The translations under genes were made by a program, and so were the position numbers. The notes under the pieces were generated by a model that worked only from the letters and a program-made list of their open reading frames with translations, had not been told where the DNA came from and searched no databases. This document shows, piece after piece, positions 22,890 through 31,206 of a stretch of DNA of 44,911 nt (positions are counted from its first letter, which is position 1; each line of letters starts with the position of its first letter). Source of the stretch: Alphaproteobacteria bacterium (GTDB taxonomy: Bacteria; Pseudomonadota; Alphaproteobacteria; Micavibrionales; Micavibrionaceae); assembly GCA_020443295.1 (NCBI GenBank), contig JAGRIJ010000042.1:1-44911 (forward strand). Direction: 5' to 3'.

Positions 22890-25800
22890 CTAAGTGACCT
22901 TGTCCATTTCCGCGTCAGGAAGAATCATCAGCCGGGGCCCGTCGGTCCACAATAAGGCGCAAACAATCGCTTTTCCGGGATAGATCGCCCGGACCGCATC
23001 CCGGTAAGCTTTCATCTGCCTGAGATAAAGTCCCGGCACCTCTGCGACTCGTTCCGGTGGCGGGCGGTTGGTTTTGTAGTCGAGAATCCACACGTCGTCC
23101 GTCCGAACGACCAGCCGGTCGATCTGGCCGCTCAGGATTTTATTCCCCCCCAGCAGCGCCGTTACGGGCACCTCGGCCAGACCGTCCTCAGCGAAGAAAA
23201 CCCTGGTTTCCGGATCGTTCATGACGGCTAGAACCTCGCGGACGATGCTTGCCCGCTGATCTTCATCAAGCGCCGCTCCGTGTTTGTTGACATACATCTC
23301 TGCGGCGCTCGCTCGCGCCTCGGCATCGAAGGACGGCAAAAATTGCAAAAGCTTGTGCGTCACGTTCCCGCGCAAAAACCTGTAGGCGTGAGAATCGGCA
23401 AGAGGTGAAAGAACAGGAAACGAATCCTCTTCCTCGGAAGCGCGCGAAGGAACAAGCGGACGTGGCGGGTCCGGTTCACCGGGGGCTGGCCTCTTCAGCC
23501 AGACCGGCAAAGGCTCCTCGTCGGCACCCTTCTCGGCGGGCGCCCTGACTTTATCCGGTGGACGGGTTTGGGAAATCACGTAACGCAATCGCTTGTTCTC
23601 ATCCCTGACAACAGGTTCAAGTCTTTCAAACCCCTGCCGGATTTTGTCATGCCAGCTTTCCTCGCTCCCCGAACGGCTTCCCTTGAACCCGCACACATAA
23701 AGGCGGTCGGCAGCGCGCGTCATAGCCACATACAAAAGCCTGTTGCTCTCTTCTTCCAGCTTCGCCTTAACCCGGTCGCGCACACGGTGATAATCTCTTG
23801 GAGCATCGCCCTGCCGCGGCGCCCAGAGAGGAAAACTCAGCCCTGTCTTATCCGGCCACAAGAGTGTTGGCGCCTTCCCGCTGTTGGTCGAGGCTACCGT
23901 GTCGGGTAAAATCACGATAGGCGCCTGCAACCCCTTGGACCCGTGCACGGTCATGATTCGCACTTGTCCGCCCGCCTCCTCCATTTCACGCTTGATCTCC
24001 ATATGCCGGGATTCGAAATGCTCGACAAAAAGCTGAAGCATATCGGGATGGCTGCGCCCGAAATCAAGAGCGGCATTTAAAAACTCCTGCAACGGATCGG
24101 CGGCATCCTCCCCCAGCCGCTGTTTGATCGCCATGACACCGCTCTCCGTATGACCGGGACACGGTCGATGCAAAATCCATGAGAAAAATTCATAAACGCC
24201 CGATTGCTCGGACGCCTCGCGCAGCTCTTTGAGATAACAAACGGCCTGCTCAACCCGCCCGGCCTCCAATCCGTCCGGATCGTCGAGCAGCCGATGATAC
24301 GTACGCGAACCGAAATGAACCAATTCTGACCATAAATCCCCTGTCCGGTCAGTAGCTAAGCTAAAAAGTTCCGAATCTCCCCACCCGATCAGCGGCGACT
24401 TGAGCAAACACGCCAGGGTAAGATCGTCATCCGGAAGAAGACAGAATTTTGCCGCGGCCAGTAAATCCTGCACGACGAGTTGTGCCTCAAGATGCATGCG
24501 GTCCGCGCCGCTGACCGGAATGCGCCGCTGCTTAAGGGCGCGGATCAGTTCATCAACGAACGCAATCCGTGTGCGGACGAGAATCAGGATATCGCCCGGC
24601 TGAACCGGTCGGTCGTACGCCTCCAGAAGATCGCCGGATGTAATCCAGCTCTCAATTGTATCGGCGATCTCTTGAGCCAGGGCGCTCGAGGCTTTCTGGC
24701 CCTCACGTACGGTAACGGGCGGATCCCAGAACTCGCGCGCTTCGGATGTCTCGGTTTTAAAGACAGGCCAGAGCTCAACCCGGCCCGCCTGCCCCATACG
24801 CGTGGAAATATGGGAAACATTCTCTCCGCCCAGCGCGGCACGCAGATCGTCGCGGTCAAACACCACATCGACCAGATCAAGAACGGCCCGTGAGGAACGA
24901 AACGAACTTTTGAGCGGAATTTCGAACATCTCCTGACCGATCGCCCGGATTTTCTCTCCGAACACCCCGCGCATGCGGTTGAATTCCTCCGGGGCAGCCC
25001 TCTGAAAAGAATAAATCGACTGCTTCATATCACCGACCGTAAAGCACGTACGCCGACCCTCCTGCGCCCCGGCCCCGGAGAAAAAATCATCGCTCAGCGC
25101 TTCGATAATCTTCCACTGCTCGGGATTGGTATCCTGCGCCTCATCGACAAGAATATGATCGATTCCCCGGTCAAGTTTATACATAATCCAAGGGGTAACC
25201 TCGATATCTTCTCCGGCAGAATCATCCCGCAAGCTTTGAAATCTCAGCGTCTGCCCGGTGAGCAAATGATAGGTGCGAAGAATCAGGTCGTCATAATCCA
25301 GAACGCTCTTCGAACGTTTCAATGCCTCATATTTCCGGTTCACAGCATCGCCCAAAATCAAAAGGTCGCGAGCCCAGGCCGAACAATTAATTTTTTTGAG
25401 AGTCTGAACAATGCGATCAACTCTGATCGCCTCTTTCTGTAAAATCTCCTCATAATGCGAAAACTCCTCAACTCGCTTTTTTGTTAAAAAAGTTTTGGAA
25501 TAAAGTTCGCCTGCGCTGGTCAGGAAACAGCGTTTGTAAAGCTCGAACATCCCCAGCCGGTCCCCGCGGCTTAGACTCAGCCAGTGAAGAAGAGCCTCCC
25601 CACGCTCTTTTTCATTTTTTCCGCTTCCCTCCGCGGCAATCCGTGCCGCAGACTTTAATAACTCTTCCTCGGCGGGTTCCAGAAAAAGCGTATCCCTTAA
25701 AAACCCATCCGCATCCTGCCCCGGCATGACATCATAAAATCGGCAGATCTCGGCATAAACCGCTTCGATATCGCGGTGCGCCTCAAGCACTTTGGCAAAC

Positions 25801-26522
25801 TGGGCGCGTTCCGAGCAAACCGCGCCGGCCAGACGGATAAACTGTTCCTCATTCTGTTCGGCCGTCAGTGAAATCATGGCGTTCTGCAGCGGTGATCCTG
25901 CTTCCTCAAGGCTGGAAGCCTGCATGAACACGTCTCTCTGCGCTTGCGCAATCAGTTCACGGCTTTCCGAATCCTCAAGAACGGCAAAATTCGGACTAAG
26001 ATCGGCTTCCAGCGGAAACCTTCCGAGCACCGACTGGCAAAAGGAATGGATGGTCAGAATCCTGATCCCCGAAGGCGCGTCAAGCACGCGCACAAAAAGT
26101 TGCCGGGCCGCCTGGACCTGTAACTCGGTCGGCTCTTCTCCGATCAGCCTCTCCAAAGCGCCTTTCAGAAAATCCTTCCGCTCTTGACTTTCAAAAACCG
26201 CGTCAACAGGCATCACTGCCCATCGTGACAACGTCTCAAAAAGACGAATTGTCATCTCGTTCGCAGCCGCTTTGGTAAAAGTCAGACAAAGAATCTTGTG
26301 AGGATCCGTCCCCGCCGAACCGTCCTTTTTGGGTAACAGCAGACGAAGCAGACGATCGGTTAAAACCTTTGTCTTTCCGGTTCCGGCCGAAGCGCTAACC
26401 CATACAGATTCAAGAGGATTTGAAGCAGATTGCTGGTCGGCATCCGCGCTCGGTCTTTGTTTCTGAGAAGGCGAATCCGGTTCAAAATCATTTTTATTCC
26501 GAGCCGTTTCGGATACCATCAA
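22890..26522 (-). CDS. addA: double-strand break repair helicase-nuclease subunit AddA
   Basis: The motor and 3'-strand nuclease subunit of AddAB, which resects double-strand breaks up to a recombination hotspot and loads RecA. In its 1210 residues the UvrD-like motifs appear in order: Walker A SASAGTGKTKVLTDRLLRLL, TFTKAAANEM, ILTIHSFCQSVL, Walker B VDEAQDTNPEQWKI, GDMKQSIYSFQRA, RIMTVHGSKGLQAPIVILPD and YVAMTRAADRLYVCG. The C-terminal RecB-like nuclease has GNVTHKLLQFLP, SGQIDRLV and WILDYKTN (D-x(n)-QIDRLV and DYK catalytic signature). The start ATG overlaps the addB stop (26519-26522), so the pair is translationally coupled. Confidence 0.95.
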   Translation of the reverse strand: MMVSETARNKNDFEPDSPSQKQRPSADADQQSASNPLESVWVSASAGTGKTKVLTDRLLRLLLPKKDGSAGTDPHKILCLTFTKAAANEMTIRLFETLSRWAVMPVDAVFESQERKDFLKGALERLIGEEPTELQVQAARQLFVRVLDAPSGIRILTIHSFCQSVLGRFPLEADLSPNFAVLEDSESRELIAQAQRDVFMQASSLEEAGSPLQNAMISLTAEQNEEQFIRLAGAVCSERAQFAKVLEAHRDIEAVYAEICRFYDVMPGQDADGFLRDTLFLEPAEEELLKSAARIAAEGSGKNEKERGEALLHWLSLSRGDRLGMFELYKRCFLTSAGELYSKTFLTKKRVEEFSHYEEILQKEAIRVDRIVQTLKKINCSAWARDLLILGDAVNRKYEALKRSKSVLDYDDLILRTYHLLTGQTLRFQSLRDDSAGEDIEVTPWIMYKLDRGIDHILVDEAQDTNPEQWKIIEALSDDFFSGAGAQEGRRTCFTVGDMKQSIYSFQRAAPEEFNRMRGVFGEKIRAIGQEMFEIPLKSSFRSSRAVLDLVDVVFDRDDLRAALGGENVSHISTRMGQAGRVELWPVFKTETSEAREFWDPPVTVREGQKASSALAQEIADTIESWITSGDLLEAYDRPVQPGDILILVRTRIAFVDELIRALKQRRIPVSGADRMHLEAQLVVQDLLAAAKFCLLPDDDLTLACLLKSPLIGWGDSELFSLATDRTGDLWSELVHFGSRTYHRLLDDPDGLEAGRVEQAVCYLKELREASEQSGVYEFFSWILHRPCPGHTESGVMAIKQRLGEDAADPLQEFLNAALDFGRSHPDMLQLFVEHFESRHMEIKREMEEAGGQVRIMTVHGSKGLQAPIVILPDTVASTNSGKAPTLLWPDKTGLSFPLWAPRQGDAPRDYHRVRDRVKAKLEEESNRLLYVAMTRAADRLYVCGFKGSRSGSEESWHDKIRQGFERLEPVVRDENKRLRYVISQTRPPDKVRAPAEKGADEEPLPVWLKRPAPGEPDPPRPLVPSRASEEEDSFPVLSPLADSHAYRFLRGNVTHKLLQFLPSFDAEARASAAEMYVNKHGAALDEDQRASIVREVLAVMNDPETRVFFAEDGLAEVPVTALLGGNKILSGQIDRLVVRTDDVWILDYKTNRPPPERVAEVPGLYLRQMKAYRDAVRAIYPGKAIVCALLWTDGPRLMILPDAEMDKVT

Positions 26523-29500
26523 AACACCTCCGTTGACTCAGAGTCGGCCACGGACCATTCCCGCACACGGGCCAGATGCTCATAATCGTTAAAACGCGGT
26601 TTGCGTTGGGGATCGGGAAGAGAGGAATAGGCCACAGCCTCATCGCGAAATACACGGATTAATTCCATAAAACCCGCTTCAACATACGCCGTCAGCCCGC
26701 TCAAATCTCCCTGAACGCAAAGATCGCTTTCCCCTTTCGAGCCGGCGGCCACCATCCAGTATCCCAGATAGGAAACGGGGCCCGGCGAAATCGTACCCGG
26801 GCCTGCACCGGATGAAAGGGTAAACCGGCCCCGCTCCATCATCAGGGCTTCGAGAGGCAATTGAGGATATTCGCCCTTTTTAAGCTTTGATTCCGTAAAA
26901 CTGCCGCCCGACTTGTAATCGATCAGCGCATAACCGTCCGCGCGTTTATCGATCCGGTCCGCGCGCCCTTCCAGAACAAAAGGAACACCGTCAAGGCTAA
27001 GAACAGCCTCTCCTTTAGCCTCGGTGGCGTAAAACCTTGCGCTCCTGCGCCACTCTCGTTCATGGGCAAGCATCCGCCGCAGGGCCCCATCCATTCGCGC
27101 GACCCAGAACCGGAGCGTTTCCGGATCATGAATATAAAGATCGATAGCCTGCTCCAGATGCCTGAAAAGTATCTCCTCCGCATCGTCCGGCAAATGCTCG
27201 GGATACGCGCCAAGAAAAGTCTCAAAGGCTTTATGCAGAACCTTCCCCCGCAAAGCATGGTCGGTTTGCACGGAAAGGGGCGAAAGTTTTTTCAGCCCCA
27301 GCGTGTAACGGGCATAAATCCCGTAAGGATCTTCAAGCCAGCTTTGCACCCGCGTAACCGAAATTTTCGCAGGCCGTTGTCCAACGGGCGGACGCGGTGC
27401 CGGGCGCGCGACCGGGGCCAGCGCCTGCGCATGATCCATCATCCGTGCCCAGCGCAGATGCGGCCCCTTGGAAAGCGCTTTCGAATCCGACCCGCACGCC
27501 TGCAGAACCGCATCCAGCTTCTGCAGCCACCGCGCCGGAACCGTGGGAGCTCCCTCAACTTTGCGCGAACGGGTCAAAACAACCTCACGCGCGCAAAACG
27601 CCTGAGAAAAATCATGTGCAGCCAGCCCTACCGCACGCTCAAACCCCGGAAGGCCGAGCGCCTGACGCATCGGCGCGGAAAGCCAAGGATCATCCGGCTG
27701 CGAAGGCGGCCACGTCCCCTCGTTCAGCCCGCCCAAAATCACGAGATCGGCATCATTCATCCGCGCCTCGAGTTGACCGAGGATGGACAGGCGCGGATGC
27801 GTCCCGTAAACGGGCCGGACGATGACGCTGCTACTCAGGGTCCGGAAAAGATCTCCATAGGCGGAATAATCAACAAGACCGATCGGCCCGTCCTCTTCCT
27901 GCAGCTCGGCAAGAAACGCAGCGGCAGCCTCCCCCGCTTCCCCGGTCCACAACCGCGCAGCTCCGGAAACATCCGGATGAGTCGCGAGATCTTCTGCCGC
28001 GCGGATATGGGCATCAAAAAACGCGCGAAAAGAATGGGGGTTTCTGTCATCCAGCGCAGCCAGCGGTTCAAGAATGTTCTGCAGGCGGTCCACCACTGTT
28101 AAAAGCGATGCATATTGCCCGGCTGAAAGCTGCTCCGCCAGATCGCGGATCCGCCGGGGCCGTTCTTCGTCGTTACGCAAAAAACGCCTTTCAAGAAAAC
28201 GGACATGCCCCTGTAAATCATCCCGCATCAGGCCCAGCCCGCACAACGGATGCTTTAAAAGAGCAAGAAAAGCGGCAGGATCGAGTTTCCGCGTGGCCGC
28301 CGCGAGCACGGCAGATAAAAACGTGCCGACAGACGTATGCGGCAGCGCTTGTCCGGCGGAATCGTCCACATCAATCCCCCATCTTTGGCAATGGGCCGAA
28401 ACCCTCCGCGCCAGCCCGCGGTCCGGCGTAATCAGGCAGGCGGTCTTTCCGTCCTCTTCCAGTGCCTCACGCATCAAAAGGGCGATCACGAGAGCTTCTT
28501 CCTGCGGCATATCGCAGACATAAAGCTGCAATCCCTTAGTCAGCGCTTCCGCGCCGCCGCCCTCCCTGATCCGTTTTCCAAACCCGGCCCATTGCCCGGT
28601 CGTGGCTGCCGGCCTCATGATTTCGCGGACAAGATTCTGCCGTTCCGGCGCAGCAAATCCGGACTGTGAAGAAAGAACGCGAACATCCTCCTTCTTCATC
28701 CCCAGACGTTCCAGCAGCTTTTTCATCAGGTACTGCGGATGCGTTTCATCCAGAACGTCCCAGCTTTCGGGATCAAGCTCAAGATCCAGCCCCGGTAAAA
28801 TGACACGCCCGTTCGGCATCAGGGAAACGGCATCCAGCAATTCCGCAGTGGCAGGAATCGATCCCGTGGTTCCCGCAGCAATCACAGGGTCTTCAGGCGG
28901 AAACTTCCGCCAGTGTTCTGCAAAAGCGCGCAGCAAAATATTTCTTCGCGCCGCCGCATCAATCACTCCGCTCTCCTTCAAAATTTTCGGCCAGTGCACG
29001 CTCAGAATCTCAAGAAAAGTCAGGGTCACCTGCCAGTGCGCGGCAAACTCCTCCGGCACCAGCGACGCCAGTTCCGCAAACTCCTTACCCTCAATGATCA
29101 TCTGGTCAAGAAGCGATGAAAGAGAATCCGCGAGCCTGATCGCTTGCTCCGGCCCTTCGGCAAACACGGCTCCCGCTTGCAGCATTTTAGACAGAAGCAG
29201 CCGGCGCCGCAGCCCCGGCATGGCGGGCGCAACATCCAGAAAAGTCCTGTCCGCCCCGAACATCTGCAGGGAAAGATCGCTTTCATCGACATCGCCGATC
29301 GGCAGAAGCTTCGGCAGTAAAATCGGCTTTCCGGCAGTAAGCTTGAGAAAATTTTCACGCACTGTGCGGCAGGCCCGCCGCGTGGGAAGCAAAACCGTAT
29401 AACGCGCAAGGATCTCTGGATTTCCTTGCGTCTCCTCCAGAAAATGCTGCGCCAGCGCTCTTGCAAAAGGAACACCGGGAGGCAGGCTCAGAACATTCCT

Positions 29501-29524
29501 CTGCGCTACGCCCTTATCGCTCAT
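26519..29524 (-). CDS. addB: double-strand break repair protein AddB
   Basis: The partner subunit of AddA, 1001 residues. In the alphaproteobacterial type the helicase motifs are degenerate: the N-terminal LPTRRACRTVRENF replaces a true Walker A. The body has the family marks LTFLEILSVHWP, ILPGLDLELDPESWDVLDETHPQYLMKKLLERL, RLSILGQLEARMNDADLVILGGLNEGTWP and ISVTRVQSWLEDPYGIYARYTLGL. The C-terminal nuclease has GKVLHKAFETFL, LEGRADRIDKRADGYALIDYKSGG (catalytic D-x-D/DYK) and YPQLPLEALM. I do not see the four-cysteine iron-sulfur site of the Bacillus AddB. It overlaps the nucleotidyltransferase gene by 4 bases and addA by 4 bases. Confidence 0.93.
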   Translation of the reverse strand: MSDKGVAQRNVLSLPPGVPFARALAQHFLEETQGNPEILARYTVLLPTRRACRTVRENFLKLTAGKPILLPKLLPIGDVDESDLSLQMFGADRTFLDVAPAMPGLRRRLLLSKMLQAGAVFAEGPEQAIRLADSLSSLLDQMIIEGKEFAELASLVPEEFAAHWQVTLTFLEILSVHWPKILKESGVIDAAARRNILLRAFAEHWRKFPPEDPVIAAGTTGSIPATAELLDAVSLMPNGRVILPGLDLELDPESWDVLDETHPQYLMKKLLERLGMKKEDVRVLSSQSGFAAPERQNLVREIMRPAATTGQWAGFGKRIREGGGAEALTKGLQLYVCDMPQEEALVIALLMREALEEDGKTACLITPDRGLARRVSAHCQRWGIDVDDSAGQALPHTSVGTFLSAVLAAATRKLDPAAFLALLKHPLCGLGLMRDDLQGHVRFLERRFLRNDEERPRRIRDLAEQLSAGQYASLLTVVDRLQNILEPLAALDDRNPHSFRAFFDAHIRAAEDLATHPDVSGAARLWTGEAGEAAAAFLAELQEEDGPIGLVDYSAYGDLFRTLSSSVIVRPVYGTHPRLSILGQLEARMNDADLVILGGLNEGTWPPSQPDDPWLSAPMRQALGLPGFERAVGLAAHDFSQAFCAREVVLTRSRKVEGAPTVPARWLQKLDAVLQACGSDSKALSKGPHLRWARMMDHAQALAPVARPAPRPPVGQRPAKISVTRVQSWLEDPYGIYARYTLGLKKLSPLSVQTDHALRGKVLHKAFETFLGAYPEHLPDDAEEILFRHLEQAIDLYIHDPETLRFWVARMDGALRRMLAHEREWRRSARFYATEAKGEAVLSLDGVPFVLEGRADRIDKRADGYALIDYKSGGSFTESKLKKGEYPQLPLEALMMERGRFTLSSGAGPGTISPGPVSYLGYWMVAAGSKGESDLCVQGDLSGLTAYVEAGFMELIRVFRDEAVAYSSLPDPQRKPRFNDYEHLARVREWSVADSESTEVF

Positions 29525-30285
29525 GCCGGCTTCTTTTTTGCAGTCGGCGTCTCGAACTCCCGGCGCACATTCTCAAGATCTTCCGGTCGGCTGATATGGT
29601 GCCAGTCGCCCTCATGCTCGATCGCATAAAACCGCCCTTGCGCCTCCGCACGGTCCATAAGCTCAAGAAAAGAAAAAGCGCCCTCCGGCGAACCGCCGTA
29701 AATCTCCGGCGTGTTGATCCGTATATTCGTCCACATATACGCGCCTGACTTCTCGCGGCTGCGCCGGACCCGCCCGTCCGGCAAGAGATCGTAATCCCCC
29801 GCCCCCTGTGTCAGAACCATGCGGGAAAGAGGCTGCAGCAAAGTAAGTATATCCATACGTTCGGGATCCCACAGACGCGCCAGACGCGCCAGCGCCGTTT
29901 CTTCCGCCGGATCGGTCCAGAACGCATCGCCCGCAATCACGTAAAACGGCTCTTCTCCGAAAACAGGCAGCATCTTCCGAACCCCGCCCCCGGTATCCAG
30001 CAGAGTTTCTTCGTGCGAAAAATGCATGTGCAGGGATTGCCCTCCGGGCTGGTTAAGACAGTAATCCTCCAGATGCTCGCGCAGCAAATCGGCCTTGTAA
30101 TGCAAATTCACGACAACTTCGTTGACGTAATCCGCCACCAGCTTGTCAAGAATGCGCCAGATAAGGCTGCGCCCTGCAATCTCCACCATCGGCTTCGCGC
30201 ACTGTTCCGTATAGGGCCGAAGCCGCTTCCCATGACCCGCGGCAAGGATAAAGGCTCTGCTGGGATGAATGACGGTCTTACTCAT
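29521..30285 (-). CDS. sugar-1-phosphate nucleotidyltransferase, MurU-like
   Basis: Couples a sugar-1-phosphate to a nucleoside triphosphate, releasing pyrophosphate. The signature FILAAGHGKRLRPYTEQCAKPMVEIAGRSLIWRILDKL is the NTP-transferase G-x-G-x-R-L-x-P-x4-x-P-K motif, with Lys near position 29. VIAGDAFWTDP carries the metal-binding Asp. From the ATG at 30285 it has 254 residues. Members in this operon position (next to tsaE and addB) resemble the MurNAc-1-phosphate uridylyltransferase MurU of the cell-wall recycling route. There, AmgK supplies the phosphosugar. No amgK lies beside it here, so mannose-1-phosphate guanylyltransferase or another role is also possible. It overlaps the tsaE stop by 8 bases. 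Confidence 0.85.
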   Translation of the reverse strand: MSKTVIHPSRAFILAAGHGKRLRPYTEQCAKPMVEIAGRSLIWRILDKLVADYVNEVVVNLHYKADLLREHLEDYCLNQPGGQSLHMHFSHEETLLDTGGGVRKMLPVFGEEPFYVIAGDAFWTDPAEETALARLARLWDPERMDILTLLQPLSRMVLTQGAGDYDLLPDGRVRRSREKSGAYMWTNIRINTPEIYGGSPEGAFSFLELMDRAEAQGRFYAIEHEGDWHHISRPEDLENVRREFETPTAKKKPA

Positions 30286-30715
30286 GGCGTTCGATCCTGA
30301 TCGCTCTGTGATTCGGTTGTCCGGGAACGGGAACAAGTGTGACATCCGTTCTCCGCGATGGCAACAGCCTGCCCAGCCGTTCCGGCCACTCGATCAGGCA
30401 TAGCGCCTGCCCGATCGCCTCTTCCCATCCGATTTCATAAACCTCTTCGGGCGAAACCAGCCTGTAAAGATCGAAATGCCAGACCGGAAAAGCCTGATCC
30501 GGATAACCGTCATAAACTTGCGCCAGCGTAAAAGTCGGGCTGGGAACCTCCATCTCCGGATGCCCGCAAAGCGTCCGGATAAGGGCGCGGCAGAAAACGC
30601 TCTTCCCCGCCCCCAATTCCCCGTAAAGACAGAGGGTTTCGCCGCCCTGCAATCCCCGCGCGAAATCACGCGCAAGCGCCTCGGTTTCAGCCTCATTTTG
30701 GGAAAAATGCTCCAT
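30278..30715 (-). CDS. tsaE: tRNA threonylcarbamoyladenosine biosynthesis protein TsaE
   Basis: The small ATPase needed with TsaB and TsaD to make t6A at position 37 of ANN-decoding tRNAs. The Walker A is GELGAGKSVFCRALIRTL. VPSPTFTLAQVYDG holds the switch region with the conserved Thr, and VWHFDLYRL with the EEVYEIGWEEAI segment is the family hallmark. The ATG at 30715 gives 145 residues and the usual start (EHFSQNEAETEALARDFA). An upstream frame to 30760 is open but not needed. It heads the operon with the nucleotidyltransferase, addB and addA, and is divergent from the small secreted protein gene. Confidence 0.92.
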   Translation of the reverse strand: MEHFSQNEAETEALARDFARGLQGGETLCLYGELGAGKSVFCRALIRTLCGHPEMEVPSPTFTLAQVYDGYPDQAFPVWHFDLYRLVSPEEVYEIGWEEAIGQALCLIEWPERLGRLLPSRRTDVTLVPVPGQPNHRAIRIERHE

Positions 30716-30774
30716 GCCCAGCCTGCAAAAACTTCGCCCTTGGTCAGTTGCCTCCAACAATGCTAAAATGAAGT

Positions 30775-31200
30775 ATGAAAATCCAGCATTACTTTCTCCT
30801 CATCCTTTTTTGCTGCACCGTTTCCTTTCCGGCCCGCGCTCAGGAAATCGTGAATGATCCGATTTGCTTTACCGTCCGCAATACCGCCCCGCATAAGGTC
30901 TACGGGAACTTCGTGACCGACTATTACACCGCGGAAGACGGAACCCAGGCCCGCCACCGTTCCAATTTCCGCCTCGACGAAGCGGGCGCGAAAGACCCGG
31001 AGAAAGGCTACCCGCTCGATGTCGCTGAATTCTGCTCCTACGGTCCCTTTTTCCCGGACCGCAAGCTCGAACTCGTCATCCGCACCCTGATCCCCGTCTT
31101 CTCCTGCAAGACAAGCATTGAAAAAGGCGAAATCGTCATTAAGAGCGAGCGCCTGCCCGACGACAGCGGCAACAAGATTTGGGCCGAATGTCTGGATTGA
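30775..31200 (+). CDS. small secreted protein of unknown function
   Basis: A 141-residue exported protein with a clear signal peptide (KIQHYFLLILFCCTVSFPARA, cleavage before QE). The mature part of about 120 residues contains four cysteines (ICFTV, FCSYGPF, FSCKTS, AECLD), probably two disulfides. The motifs NTAPHKVYGNFVTDYY and HRSNFRLDEAG are followed by AEFCSYGPFFPDRKLELVIRTLIPVFSCKT. A compact beta-rich periplasmic domain is likely. The pattern is similar to small uncharacterised proteins of alphaproteobacteria, from memory, with no known role. It is convergent with the DivL-like gene (6-base gap). Confidence 0.82.
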   Translation: MKIQHYFLLILFCCTVSFPARAQEIVNDPICFTVRNTAPHKVYGNFVTDYYTAEDGTQARHRSNFRLDEAGAKDPEKGYPLDVAEFCSYGPFFPDRKLELVIRTLIPVFSCKTSIEKGEIVIKSERLPDDSGNKIWAECLD

Positions 31201-31206
31201 GAAAAA

